Below are positions 17,215 through 25,200 of a stretch of 64,000 nt of DNA, in pieces. Within the stretch, counting starts at the first letter, position 1. Each line of letters opens with the position of its first letter. The position numbers were made by a program, and so were the translations under genes. Source of the DNA: Acidimicrobiia bacterium (GTDB lineage: Bacteria > Actinomycetota > Acidimicrobiia > UBA2766); contig JADZDR010000027.1 in the NCBI GenBank assembly GCA_020850945.1, forward strand, positions 1-64,000. The letters are read 5' to 3'. The notes beneath the pieces were generated by a model. It was given only the letters and a program-made list of their open reading frames with translations. It had not been told where the DNA came from and searched no databases.

Positions 17215-17813
17215 GGGAGGACCACGCTGGAAGACCTATCGGCAGTTGGCGCTCCCCGCCCGTCATGGCAGAGCACGGCTTCAGCCTCGTCGAGTGGACG
17301 ATCAGCATGGTTCTCCTCGCCATGCTTGCCGCGGGCGGCTTCATGCTCTTCCAGGTGATCTCGAACACGTCCGAGCGCTCCGAGGCACAGACCGCCATGG
17401 ACGAGTACGCCGAGTCGATCGCGCAGGAGATCCGCTCCATCGGCTGGTCGGATTGCTATGCGACGACCGACGGCGGTCTCCTCGGCTACTTCCAGAGCAC
17501 TCTGAACGCCCGCATGAGCCCCGATCCCGTGGCGAACCCGGATCCTCTGACACCTCCCGCCCCCACTCAGGACGAGACGGGGGGGAACTGGCAGGTGCAG
17601 AACCCCCTGATCGACAACGTGCACCTCGGTGCGGGACTGAGCGCCTCGACGTGGGTGGATGTGACGTCGGACAACTCCGCTCTCACGGGGGACTGCTCGA
17701 ACTACTTCGTCGCCCGCGTCACGTTCGTTGTGCGCAACTACGACCCTGCAGCCACGGAGCGACCGTCCATCCCGATCGAGGTCAGGCGGCAGGTTCTCGT
17801 CACGAGGTCCTGA
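17211..17813 (+). CDS. type IV prepilin-like protein (minor pilin)
   Basis: 200 residues. A class III signal sequence ends in EHG followed by FSLVEWTISMVLLAMLAAGG, so cleavage is expected after Gly, leaving Phe with Glu at +5 as in pilins. The hydrophobic helix is followed by an extracellular domain with Cys at SDCYATT and GDCSNYF that may form a disulfide loop, and a beta strand near the end. It is the first of three pilin-like genes after pilC and probably a minor pilin of the tip or priming complex. Confidence 0.88.
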   Translation: MREDHAGRPIGSWRSPPVMAEHGFSLVEWTISMVLLAMLAAGGFMLFQVISNTSERSEAQTAMDEYAESIAQEIRSIGWSDCYATTDGGLLGYFQSTLNARMSPDPVANPDPLTPPAPTQDETGGNWQVQNPLIDNVHLGAGLSASTWVDVTSDNSALTGDCSNYFVARVTFVVRNYDPAATERPSIPIEVRRQVLVTRS

Positions 17814-17814
17814 G

Positions 17815-18882
17815 GTGACGCCACACCGCGCGGATGCGCGATCTCACGGTCGATCCGCATCGTCGGAGCGGGGGTTCACGCTCGTCGAGATGGCCCTGTC
17901 GGTCGTGCTCCTCTCGATCCTGCTCCTCGCCGTGAGCGGTGGGCTGATCGTCATGCTCAACGTCACGCGCAGCACGCAGGGCCTGGCCGACGTGGGTGCC
18001 GAACGCGTCAACGCGCGGGCATGGCTCACGAAGGACTTCGCGGCCCTCGCCCCGAGCCCGAGCGGGAACGCAGGCGATGCCTCGACCGTCTGGATCAACG
18101 CGAATCCGTCTGCCGACCCGCCTCCTGCCATGTACCCGGGTTCGTTGCCGGCGGACTTGAACGACCTCCGGAACCTGCTCCAGCCTGCAGGTGGGGGAAC
18201 CGGGATCCCGGGAACCTGGATCCCGGACTGGAGCCCTGGCCTGGTCGGATGCGATGGTGGTGCCCCGGAGTACTGCCGGGACTTCGTCGACGATCCGGCC
18301 CAGACGAACGACTTCTGGCAGTCGGTCCAGTTCCGCTGCGACCCCACCCTGTCCGATCCGGTGGGGGTCTTCCTCATCTGGTCGGAGACCTGGTTCGGAG
18401 AGGTGACCGATCCGACTGACCTCACAGTCCATCGCCTGGACAGGTCGATCTCGACGCAGATCATCTACAAGCTCGTGCGCAGGCCGCAAGTGGATCCGTC
18501 GGAGCCGTTCCGGTGCGATCTCGTCCGAGACGTGCGTTACTTCCCGACGCGGGACGACAGGGACGCGCTGGCAGCCGCGGGCGTCAGCGATGCGTACTCG
18601 GAACCGACTCTCCTCGCCGTCTTCCCGCGGAAGTCCTTCGACGTGGCCCACTACGTCGCGTCCGTGGACGCGAGCCAGGCAGGCGATCCGCCCGTGTGGA
18701 GCAGGTTGAAGGAACGCCGGTGCGAACCCGACCCCGACGGGGCCGGCCCCATCTCTGAGAACCCCATGACCACGAACTGCCAGTGGCGCTACGAGATCAC
18801 CCTCCAGCTCCAGCCCGACACGGCGATCGCACCCCAGGCCGTGCGCATCGCCGTCTCACAGCGGACGAGGACCGAGCCGTGA
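17815..18882 (+). CDS. type IV prepilin-like protein (minor pilin, PilW-like)
   Basis: 355 residues from GTG at 17815. The leader SSERG precedes FTLVEMALSVVLLSILLLAVSG, a canonical prepilin cleavage and hydrophobic stretch with Glu5. The long ectodomain is rich in Asp, Pro and Trp and holds several Cys (GCDGGAPEYC, RCDPT, RCDLV, TTNCQWRY). Length is typical of PilW/PilJ-type minor pilins. It starts 1 nt after the previous stop and ends overlapping the next GTG (GTGA). Confidence 0.87.
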   Translation: MTPHRADARSHGRSASSERGFTLVEMALSVVLLSILLLAVSGGLIVMLNVTRSTQGLADVGAERVNARAWLTKDFAALAPSPSGNAGDASTVWINANPSADPPPAMYPGSLPADLNDLRNLLQPAGGGTGIPGTWIPDWSPGLVGCDGGAPEYCRDFVDDPAQTNDFWQSVQFRCDPTLSDPVGVFLIWSETWFGEVTDPTDLTVHRLDRSISTQIIYKLVRRPQVDPSEPFRCDLVRDVRYFPTRDDRDALAAAGVSDAYSEPTLLAVFPRKSFDVAHYVASVDASQAGDPPVWSRLKERRCEPDPDGAGPISENPMTTNCQWRYEITLQLQPDTAIAPQAVRIAVSQRTRTEP

Positions 18883-21590
18883 ACGCAAACCCCCGCGACA
18901 CGCCCGGCCGGCACGACTCCGGCGCGGCGATGATCATCGTGATCATGATCATGCTGATCCTGAGCGTGTCGATGGTCACGGTCGGCGGCCTCGTCATCAC
19001 CTACTTCCAGGCCGCCGACTCCACGACCGGGATGGAGGATGTCGGCTTCGACGCCGACGAGGCGGTACAGCGCACCGTGGCGGCGATCCTCAACCTCGTC
19101 GTCAATCCCGCGAGTGCCGGGATCGAACTGCCGGCGGGGACCTGCGACTCCGGCGACACCCACACGTTCACGCTTCCGGTGAAGCAGTCCGCGATCGGTG
19201 CCGCCGCCTTCGACGTCGACGACGCCGGCGGTGAGGACAAGGAGGATCCGGCGTCCGGGCACAAGAACTGGGTGCGGATCGACTGTGTCGAGCTCGACGA
19301 GAACCCGGTCCTTCCCCTCCCCGTCCTGGATGATTCGATAGTCCTCTTCTCACGCGAGCCCGAGGCCTTCGCGAAGGCGGGAAGGGAGCCCGTTCGCGTC
19401 GGCAGGTCCGTGCGCATGAACCGCCAGATCTGCCAGCGGGACTTCGTCGTGAACGGTGTGCTCGACTACGAGCTGGCAGATGGCTGCCTCGATCCCGCCA
19501 ACCCGGCGACCGAGGACCTTGCCAGTGACGTCATATTCGTCTCCGACGACACGACTTACCCCGGGGTCGAGATCTCGTCGGAGAACCCGGGTGTCGATTC
19601 GACGTGGCCGGCCATGGTGAACCGCGCTCTGCCCTGGAACACGGCATGCGACCCGGTCGCGACCCCCTGTGTCGGCCCCGTCGGGGTCCAGGCGCGCCGC
19701 CTCGATGCCGCCGGGCAGGAGATCCAGATCGACATGAGCCCGCCGGTGTCGATCGTCCCCGGGCCGTGGCTCGATCCCGGTTCGGAGCTCGGGAACGTGT
19801 GGCCGCAGTACTCCCCGCTTCCCCTCCTCGACTGGGATCCCGCCGGTACCTGGGGAACCGATTTCCTGACAGGTGATCCGGCGGCGCCCTTCCGCATGCC
19901 ACAGGACATCAAGACGCTCGATCCGCCCACGGACCTCCCCCGCATCGACGAGTCGACGTGCCGTCTCGTCACCTATCCCGACTCGCTCATGCGGGTCAAC
20001 GACATCGCCCCGGCCGACTGGAACTACTGGCATCGCCTCGCCGGATTCGGCGTGAACACGACGCCCGTCTGGGACTGCGTGCGCCGTTGGAAGCCCGGGA
20101 ACTACGCGGGCATGGACGTGAGCCCTGCCGGTGCCGACCTGGACGGTGACGGCACGATGGAGGCCGCTGTCGACCCCGGTGTGGCCGGACTCGACCTCAA
20201 CCCCGGGACCCCCGGGACGACGGGGGACCTCAAGCCCTTCCTCTCGGCCTGGCAGGACGTGTTCGGGATCGACTGGGAGGACGACGGGAACGTGGACGTC
20301 CCGGGAAGCTGGGAGCCCGACCTCGGCCAGGCTCCGCTCAACCCCTTGTGCCCCGCTCTCGGCAACCACGGGTATGTGCTCTGGCTCGTCCTCGTCCCCA
20401 TGTGCTTCACGTCCCAGCAGTTCTTCGGCCCCCACGCCCGCGTCCACATCCGCGCGAACGTCTTCGAACCCGGCGTCTACTACTTCGCCGACAACCTCGT
20501 CGTCGACGCCGGTGCATACGAGGACCGCGTCGACGAGTACCTGTCCGGACCGTTCCGGGACGAGTGCGTTGCCCAGTACGGTTCTCTCGAGCTCTGCGTG
20601 TGGATCGCGAACCAGTTCCTCAACTTCACGAACTACCTGACCGGCGAAGGCTCGCACCCACCCGCGAAGAAGTCCTTCCATGCCCCCGTGATCGCCGGCA
20701 CACCGCCACCGCCCGGCGCCAATCCCCAGGGTTGGGACCCGACGGCGTGCGAGCCCACCGAACCCGGCACCATGTTCACCTTCGCGGAAGGCAAGGGCCT
20801 GCACCAGGGTGTCGACCAGATCAACCCGCCACCGGCCGTCGCCGTCTGCGGTCTCACGGAGGAACAGGTCGCCAACCCCTCAGGTGCCGCAGGGGGTGCC
20901 GGCCTGGCCACGATGCAGGCGGACAGGGACCAGGGCTTCGGAGGAGTACCCGGGACCGGCTTCGCGGACGGCAGCCTGACCCGCGACGTCGCGCTCTTCC
21001 AGCTCCCGTTCCCGATCCCCTTCTGGATCACCGAGCTGGGCGGCAACCCGCCGACGGATCCCGCCAACGACTCGGTCGGCTGGGCGCTGCACGCCGCCCG
21101 CAACACGATCCACGGTGGCCCTCTGTCCCTCGACGGGATCGTGTACTCGCCCCACGGCCGCGTCGGCGTGTCCTCCACCTACCTCTTCGGGAACGGCGTC
21201 TCGGTCGGGAGCGGCCTGGTCGCCCACTCGCTCCTCGTCATCTCCCGCTACCCGGGCGGCGACGTGTTCTCCGACGGCCTCCCCGAGGCGATGCGCCGCA
21301 TCCGGTTCTTCGTGCGCAACTGTCAGCCTGGCGACCCCGACTGCCCGCTCCTGTCACAGGTCCTCCCGCCGCTCGACCCCGACCCCGGCGTGATCGACGA
21401 CTTCGCATTCCTCTTCGACGACCTCGGAGTCCTGCCGGGCGACCCGCCCATCCCCCAGAACGTGCCCCCGAACATCTACGTCAACTTCCCGACGCCGATG
21501 CGCGATCCCGACGTCGTGGTGGACGTCACGACGCTCTCGGACAACACGGCGCGTGTCGACCGCTGGATCCGCGGCAACCCGACCGAGTAG
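18879..21590 (+). CDS. giant PilX-like pilus-associated exported protein
   Basis: 903 residues, GTG start overlapping the previous stop. The N-terminus HDSGAAMIIVIMIMLILSV matches PilX-type proteins, which have the hydrophobic pilin helix without the FTLIE cleavage site. The remaining 850 residues are exported and rich in Pro, Asp, Gly and Trp, with scattered Cys pairs and NxxN/DLDGDGT-like calcium-binding-style turns (DVSPAGADLDGDGTMEAAVD). This is five times longer than usual PilX. It may be a tip adhesin carried by the minor-pilin complex, analogous in logic to PilY1, though I see no beta-propeller motif. Confidence 0.8.
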   Translation: MNANPRDTPGRHDSGAAMIIVIMIMLILSVSMVTVGGLVITYFQAADSTTGMEDVGFDADEAVQRTVAAILNLVVNPASAGIELPAGTCDSGDTHTFTLPVKQSAIGAAAFDVDDAGGEDKEDPASGHKNWVRIDCVELDENPVLPLPVLDDSIVLFSREPEAFAKAGREPVRVGRSVRMNRQICQRDFVVNGVLDYELADGCLDPANPATEDLASDVIFVSDDTTYPGVEISSENPGVDSTWPAMVNRALPWNTACDPVATPCVGPVGVQARRLDAAGQEIQIDMSPPVSIVPGPWLDPGSELGNVWPQYSPLPLLDWDPAGTWGTDFLTGDPAAPFRMPQDIKTLDPPTDLPRIDESTCRLVTYPDSLMRVNDIAPADWNYWHRLAGFGVNTTPVWDCVRRWKPGNYAGMDVSPAGADLDGDGTMEAAVDPGVAGLDLNPGTPGTTGDLKPFLSAWQDVFGIDWEDDGNVDVPGSWEPDLGQAPLNPLCPALGNHGYVLWLVLVPMCFTSQQFFGPHARVHIRANVFEPGVYYFADNLVVDAGAYEDRVDEYLSGPFRDECVAQYGSLELCVWIANQFLNFTNYLTGEGSHPPAKKSFHAPVIAGTPPPPGANPQGWDPTACEPTEPGTMFTFAEGKGLHQGVDQINPPPAVAVCGLTEEQVANPSGAAGGAGLATMQADRDQGFGGVPGTGFADGSLTRDVALFQLPFPIPFWITELGGNPPTDPANDSVGWALHAARNTIHGGPLSLDGIVYSPHGRVGVSSTYLFGNGVSVGSGLVAHSLLVISRYPGGDVFSDGLPEAMRRIRFFVRNCQPGDPDCPLLSQVLPPLDPDPGVIDDFAFLFDDLGVLPGDPPIPQNVPPNIYVNFPTPMRDPDVVVDVTTLSDNTARVDRWIRGNPTE

Positions 21591-21749
21591 CGCCAACGCC
21601 CGCCCTGTCCCACTTTCGGGGATTCTCAGAGATCTCACAAGGTTTGGTGCAGGTGCCCGCGAGGAATCCGGACAGAGATCCCGAATCTCTCTGCATCCGT
21701 CATCTCCTGGGGGGAGGTTCCCCTTGGGGCAAAGGGAGGAATCTGTCCT

Positions 21750-22346
21750 ATGACTGACACGCACGTGCGGGACGACGAAGCCCGCCAGATTCGGAGCGAG
21801 TCGGGTTTCACCCTCGTCGAGCTCCTGATCGTCATCGTGATCCTCGGGATCCTGACGGCGGTCGTTGTCTTCTCCGTCGGTGGTCTGCGCAACAGCGGTA
21901 ACGCCGCCGCCTGCCGTGCGCAGCAGCGCACAGCTGAGACGGCCGTCGAGGCGTACAACGCCCGCCAGGGCAGCTACCCCGGCGTCGGTGTGCTCGGCAC
22001 CCTGGCCTCGGACACCTACCCGGCCGCCAACACGGCCCTCACCAACACGCAGGCCACCAACGTGCTCGGTCACCTCGTCTCCGACACGGTACCGGCCGGT
22101 GCCCCGGCCGCACACCAGATCGGCATCAAGCTCCTCAAGGAAGCACCCAAGACGGCCAACTTCCTTGGTACGCCTGCCGCACCCACGACGCCCACAGGTC
22201 TTCCGGCGCCGGCAGCCGGTGAGGCGACCTTCTCGGGTTCCTTCGTGACGATGTACCTCACGAAGAACACACTCGGGGCAGCCTCCGACCAGCTCACGGT
22301 CCACGGCTACTACATGAACGGCAACACGCCGGTTCGCTGCTCGTAA
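21750..22346 (+). CDS. type IV pilin (probable major pilin)
   Basis: 198 residues. The leader RSESG precedes FTLVELLIVIVILGILTAVVV, the textbook pilin motif with Glu5, followed by the alpha-1 helix GNAAACRAQQRTAETAVEAYNARQGSY (shown in part). The C-terminal head is Ala/Thr/Pro-rich. A strong GGGAGGA ribosome binding site and a 159-nt leader of its own suggest higher expression than the upstream minor pilins. The leader has small inverted repeats (AGAGAT 21674-21679 with ATCTCT 21685-21690). A UUCG-loop terminator follows. Confidence 0.92.
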   Translation: MTDTHVRDDEARQIRSESGFTLVELLIVIVILGILTAVVVFSVGGLRNSGNAAACRAQQRTAETAVEAYNARQGSYPGVGVLGTLASDTYPAANTALTNTQATNVLGHLVSDTVPAGAPAAHQIGIKLLKEAPKTANFLGTPAAPTTPTGLPAPAAGEATFSGSFVTMYLTKNTLGAASDQLTVHGYYMNGNTPVRCS

Positions 22347-22378
22347 TAGAGACAGCGCAAACAGTCCGGTAACGGGTC

Positions 22379-22404
22379 GGGCCGGGACCTTCGGGTCCCG
22401 GCCC
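22379..22404 (+). terminator. strong hairpin with UUCG loop after pilin gene
   Basis: GGGCCGGGACC (22379-22389) pairs perfectly with GGTCCCGGCCC (22394-22404) around TTCG, 32 nt after the pilin stop. The tetraloop is among the most stable known. It ends the pilus operon and separates it from the toxin-antitoxin island. Confidence 0.85.
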
Positions 22405-22621
22405 TCCCGCGTCACGGGCGGTGCCCAGTTGACGGGCTCCCGAGCGCCCACCTTGTCTTCACCCCCAGCATGTGGGAGCGCGTGGGGACACAGGAGGGCG
22501 GACTGTGGCTACTTCCACCACCTCACGGGACACACACCGGCCTCCTCTCCTGTCCGCTCCGCTGCGGCCTCCGGGCTCCCGGCCAGCCGGCAAAGAACGC
22601 TGGCTACCCCGGTGGATCATG

Positions 22622-22648
22622 GCGTACGCTACGTACAGTCCGTACAGA
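22622..22648 (+). promoter_or_regulatory. three 9-bp iterons with CGTAC core (antitoxin operator)
   Basis: GCGTACGCT, ACGTACAGT and CCGTACAGA follow head to tail, so CGTAC recurs with an exact 9-nt period at 22623, 22632 and 22641. The block is 11 nt upstream of the Phd-type antitoxin start. Phd/YefM antitoxins bind TGTACA-like hexamers at their own promoters, so this is the likely autoregulatory operator. TACGCT and TACAGT within it could act as -10 elements. Confidence 0.55.
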
Positions 22649-22659
22649 AGGGTTTGCCG

Positions 22660-22902
22660 GTGGAGACGCGCGGCACGACACAGGCCCGAGACGAATTCGC
22701 TGACCTCGTGAACGCGGTCGCCTACCGGGGTGAGCGTGTCGTGTTGACCCGACGTGGCAAGGCGATCGCGGCGCTCGTACCCGTCGACGATCTCGAAGTG
22801 CTCGAAGCCGCCGAAGACCACGCTGACATCGCCGCTGCCAAGAAGGTCCGCCGGGAGGAGCCGATCCGCTGGGCTGACGTGAAAGCCGACCTCGGCCTGT
22901 GA
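22660..22902 (+). CDS. Phd/YefM-type antitoxin
   Basis: 80 residues, GTG start after AGAAGGG. The N-terminal Phd fold is clear: TTQARDEFADLVNAVAYRGERVVLTRRGKAIAALVPV (shown in part, two pieces: RDEFADLVNAVAYRGERV and LTRRGKAIAALVPVDDLE). The C-terminal 30 residues (KKVRREEPIRWADVKADLGL) would be the disordered toxin-neutralising tail. Its stop overlaps the GTG of the RelE-like frame (GTGA), the classical coupling of a toxin-antitoxin operon. The cognate RelE toxin is broken (see 22899). Confidence 0.88.
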   Translation: METRGTTQARDEFADLVNAVAYRGERVVLTRRGKAIAALVPVDDLEVLEAAEDHADIAAAKKVRREEPIRWADVKADLGL

Positions 22903-23198
22903 CCGACAACGACGACGACAACCGACGCCGCTACGAGATCCTGATCGTCCCGTCCGCGGTGCGTGCGCTGCGGAGCCTGGACCGCCAGATCCAACGGAGG
23001 ATCGCGGCTGCGATCGACCGCCTCGCCGACGAACCAAGACCCTCCGGTGTCCGCAAGCTCGATGCGGGGCGAGATCTACCGGCTGCGGCCGCCACGCGCG
23101 TCCGGGCACGAGCAGCAAGGCCCACGCTACGGCGTGATCGTGCAAGCCTCCCCGCTGCTGCAAGCCAGCACCGTGATCGTCGCGCCGACCTCGCGTAA
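22899..23198 (+). pseudogene. RelE/ParE-type toxin, 3' half lost
   Basis: The frame opens with YEILIVPSAVRALRSLDRQI and continues QRRIAAAIDRLADEPRPSG-VRKL, the N-terminal half of a RelE-family mRNA interferase. After VRKLDAG, at about 23060, homology stops; the residues expected next (G-x-YR-hR-GdYRvvY) are absent in this frame and the rest is Ala/Arg-rich read-through to 23198. The catalytic C-terminal strands are therefore missing and the protein should be inactive. The break coincides with the start of a MazF-like gene in the next frame, whose opening GEIYRLR resembles the lost RelE segment. Confidence 0.8.
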
Positions 23199-23373
23199 CG
23201 CCCCGCCGGCGTCGTGGCGACCCGTGATCGACCTGAGCGGCACCGAGACACGTGTCCTCGTCGACAAGCTCGCCGCCGTCGACGTCGGCCACCTCGGCGC
23301 TCTCGCCGGCTACCTCAGCCACGACGAGACCGAAGAAATCGACACTGCCCTACGCGCCGTCCTCGCCCTCTGA
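23062..23373 (+). CDS. MazF/PemK-family toxin joined to the relE remnant
   Basis: 103 residues from the ATG at 23062. The start MRGEIYRLRPPRASGHEQ-QGPRYGVIVQASPL is a complete MazF/PemK N-terminus, followed by VIVAPTSRNAPPASWRPVID and TRVLVDKLAAVDVGHLG, covering the whole fold. MazF proteins are sequence-specific endoribonucleases. The gene lies inside the relE remnant in another frame and has no antitoxin of its own family; only the Phd-type gene precedes it. Whether Phd neutralises it is unknown. Confidence 0.85.
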   Translation: MRGEIYRLRPPRASGHEQQGPRYGVIVQASPLLQASTVIVAPTSRNAPPASWRPVIDLSGTETRVLVDKLAAVDVGHLGALAGYLSHDETEEIDTALRAVLAL

Positions 23374-23569
23374 ACACACGACCCACTCAGATCAGATGGT
23401 CGAGACCGTCACGTCGAGCACCTCAGCAGGCGGCTGAGCCCTCGACCCTGGCGTCGACATGGAGTCGGCTGACAAGGTCATCGACCGGCGTTCGAGGTCG
23501 GCGGTCCCCATCCCTCTCGGCCACACGGACGTCCTCGTGGGCGGCTCAGTTCATGCTACGGTTTGTGGC

Positions 23570-23851
23570 ATGTCACGTGTGCGAGTGTCGACCACGGTCG
23601 ACGAGGAGCGCTTGGCCGCCGCCCGGCGTCTCCTGGATCTGCCGCCGAGCAAGCTCTTGGATCGGGCCCTGGACGCGCTCCGCCGCGAGATCGAGACGGA
23701 GAACGAGGCGGCCGCGTTCAGGGCGTTCCCGTACGAGGACGACCCCGACGTCTCATGGGAAACCGCCCCCGGGCCGGTGTTGCCGTACGACGGCGAGATA
23801 CCCGCCGACGTCCTCCGCCTCGCCGAGCAACGGCGCGAACGCGAGCGCTGA
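23570..23851 (+). CDS. antitoxin, ribbon-helix-helix MazE-like
   Basis: 93 residues from the ATG at 23570. The N-terminus RVRVSTTVDEERLAAARRLL is a short beta strand and two helices like ribbon-helix-helix DNA-binding antitoxins; the acidic, Pro-rich remainder (YEDDPDVSWETAPGP) suits toxin binding. Its stop overlaps the ATG of the MazF gene (TGATG). Family placement is by pattern and by the neighbour. Confidence 0.8.
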   Translation: MSRVRVSTTVDEERLAAARRLLDLPPSKLLDRALDALRREIETENEAAAFRAFPYEDDPDVSWETAPGPVLPYDGEIPADVLRLAEQRRERER

Positions 23852-24162
23852 TGCAGGGTATCGGCCACGGCCAGGTCTGGTGGGCCGACCTCGACAAGGT
23901 GCGCCCCGTCGTGATCGTGACCCGGGCGTCCGCCGCCCCGCGTCTGCACCGTGTCCTCGTTGCACCGATCACGACGACCGTTCGCGGCCTGGCAACCGAG
24001 GTGCCGGTCGGCTCGTCCGAGGGTGTGCGCGACGACAGCGTCGCGAGCCTCGACAACCTACAGCAGCTACCGGTCGATCGGCTCCTGCGGCAGGCGGGGA
24101 CCGTTGCCCCACGCCGCTGGGCAGAGTTCTGCACGGGCCTCGCCCGGGTCGCCGGGTGCTGA
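23851..24162 (+). CDS. MazF-family toxin
   Basis: 103 residues. The sequence runs through all family landmarks: HGQVWWADLDKVRPVVIVTR at the start, RVLVAPITTTVRGLATEVPV in the middle, then DSVASLDNLQQLP with the conserved Asp-Asn, and a final helix. It is an mRNA interferase paired with the antitoxin that overlaps it. Together with 23062 it gives two unlike MazF toxins within 1.1 kb. Confidence 0.9.
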   Translation: MQGIGHGQVWWADLDKVRPVVIVTRASAAPRLHRVLVAPITTTVRGLATEVPVGSSEGVRDDSVASLDNLQQLPVDRLLRQAGTVAPRRWAEFCTGLARVAGC

Positions 24163-24215
24163 CCGGCGCGACGACGGCGGCGTTGCCGCGACCGAGGCAG
24201 ACCTCGTTCAACTGG

Positions 24216-24274
24216 TGCGCGCGAAACGCGTTGTTGCGCGCGAAACCCCCCATGACAGTGACGTTTCGCGCGCA
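24216..24274. repeat. 12-bp repeat TGCGCGCGAAAC, two direct and one inverted copy
   Basis: TGCGCGCGAAAC occurs at 24216-24227 and 24235-24246, and its inverse GTTTCGCGCGCA at 24263-24274. The second and third copies can form a 12-bp hairpin with a 16-nt loop. The block lies at the edge of the decayed helicase region and could mark a recombination boundary or a mobile repeat. Confidence 0.6.
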
Positions 24275-25082
24275 GCCTCGTCGGCCTCGCCGGCCTCGAC
24301 GAGGCTGGCGACGAGGGCGCCCGGATCGGCAGCGCCGGTGCTGTCGGGCTCCCACACGCGGCTCCCCTGCACGAACCTGTACCAGAGGCCATCCCGTCCG
24401 AGTCGAAGTTGCACACCCGAGTCGGCCAGCCTCGCACGATTCCTCCAGATCCGCACCGACCCGTACCTCTCCAGCACATCCCTGCCCTCTCCGAGATCGT
24501 CGGCTGCGGGCATCCATGGGTCCGTGGCGACCGCCACAGCTCCCGCCCCGCCGAGCTGCCAGGCGAACGCCCGCCGCGCCAGATCGGCCTCGAAGTCGAG
24601 ATCGGCGTCGTCTGCGCCGGTCGATCCCCTCGGTCCGGGCGATCGAGGCGAGCATCTCACGCACGAACGCCTCGTACAGGGTCGCCTGCTCGACTGTCAG
24701 CAGTACAGGCACGTCGCTCTCGGTCTTGGGCGGCAACTCGGGCGCGATCCCCGGATCTGTCTTGCGCCGGCGGAGAAGGAAGGGACGGATCGTCGCCGCG
24801 AGGCGCTCGGTCAGGGCTCGGTCCCCGTATCTCTCGACGGGTGCGGCCTCGGTCCGCCGGAACGTCTCGAGCGGACCCAGCAACCCGGGCGTCGTCCAGT
24901 CGAGTATCGACCACAGCTCGGCCAGGTGGTTCTCGACCGGCGTGCCGGTGAGGGCGACACGGGCCGGAGCCGGAATGCCGCGCAGGGCACGCGCCGCGCG
25001 GGCGAGCGGGTTCTTCTGCCGTGTCGCGCCGGCCGATACCGTACGTGGACAGCACGATCTCGTCGTCTGTGACTCCGTCCAC
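24250..25082 (-). pseudogene. SNF2-family helicase remnant fused to a second gene fragment
   Basis: Read on the minus strand. DEIVLSTYGIGRRD (near 25070-25025) matches SNF2 helicases upstream of the DEAQ box. At about 25020 the frame shifts and QKNPLARAARALRGI, ARVALTGTPVENHLAELWSI, PFLLRRRKTDP and LTVEQATLYEAFVREML follow, so the segment with the Walker B DEAQ motif is deleted. Homology ends at about 24617, where another frame begins with ADLDFEADLARRAFAWQLGG and VATDPWMPAADDLGEGRDVL; this may be the tail of the SWIM-domain partner often found next to such helicases. Not functional. Confidence 0.75.
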
Positions 25083-25200
25083 CCTCCCGCGGCGGATCGC
25101 CCGGCACGGAACATCGGGGACGGCGGATGCGGGAAAGTCGGCTTCCCCGCGGGAACGCCGATCGTAGGGGGGCGGGCAACCCCGTCCGAAGGATCACAGC

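Noticed and set aside
22459-23322. Minus-strand open frame across the TA genes
   Set aside because: Shadow of the antitoxin and toxin genes; no family features.
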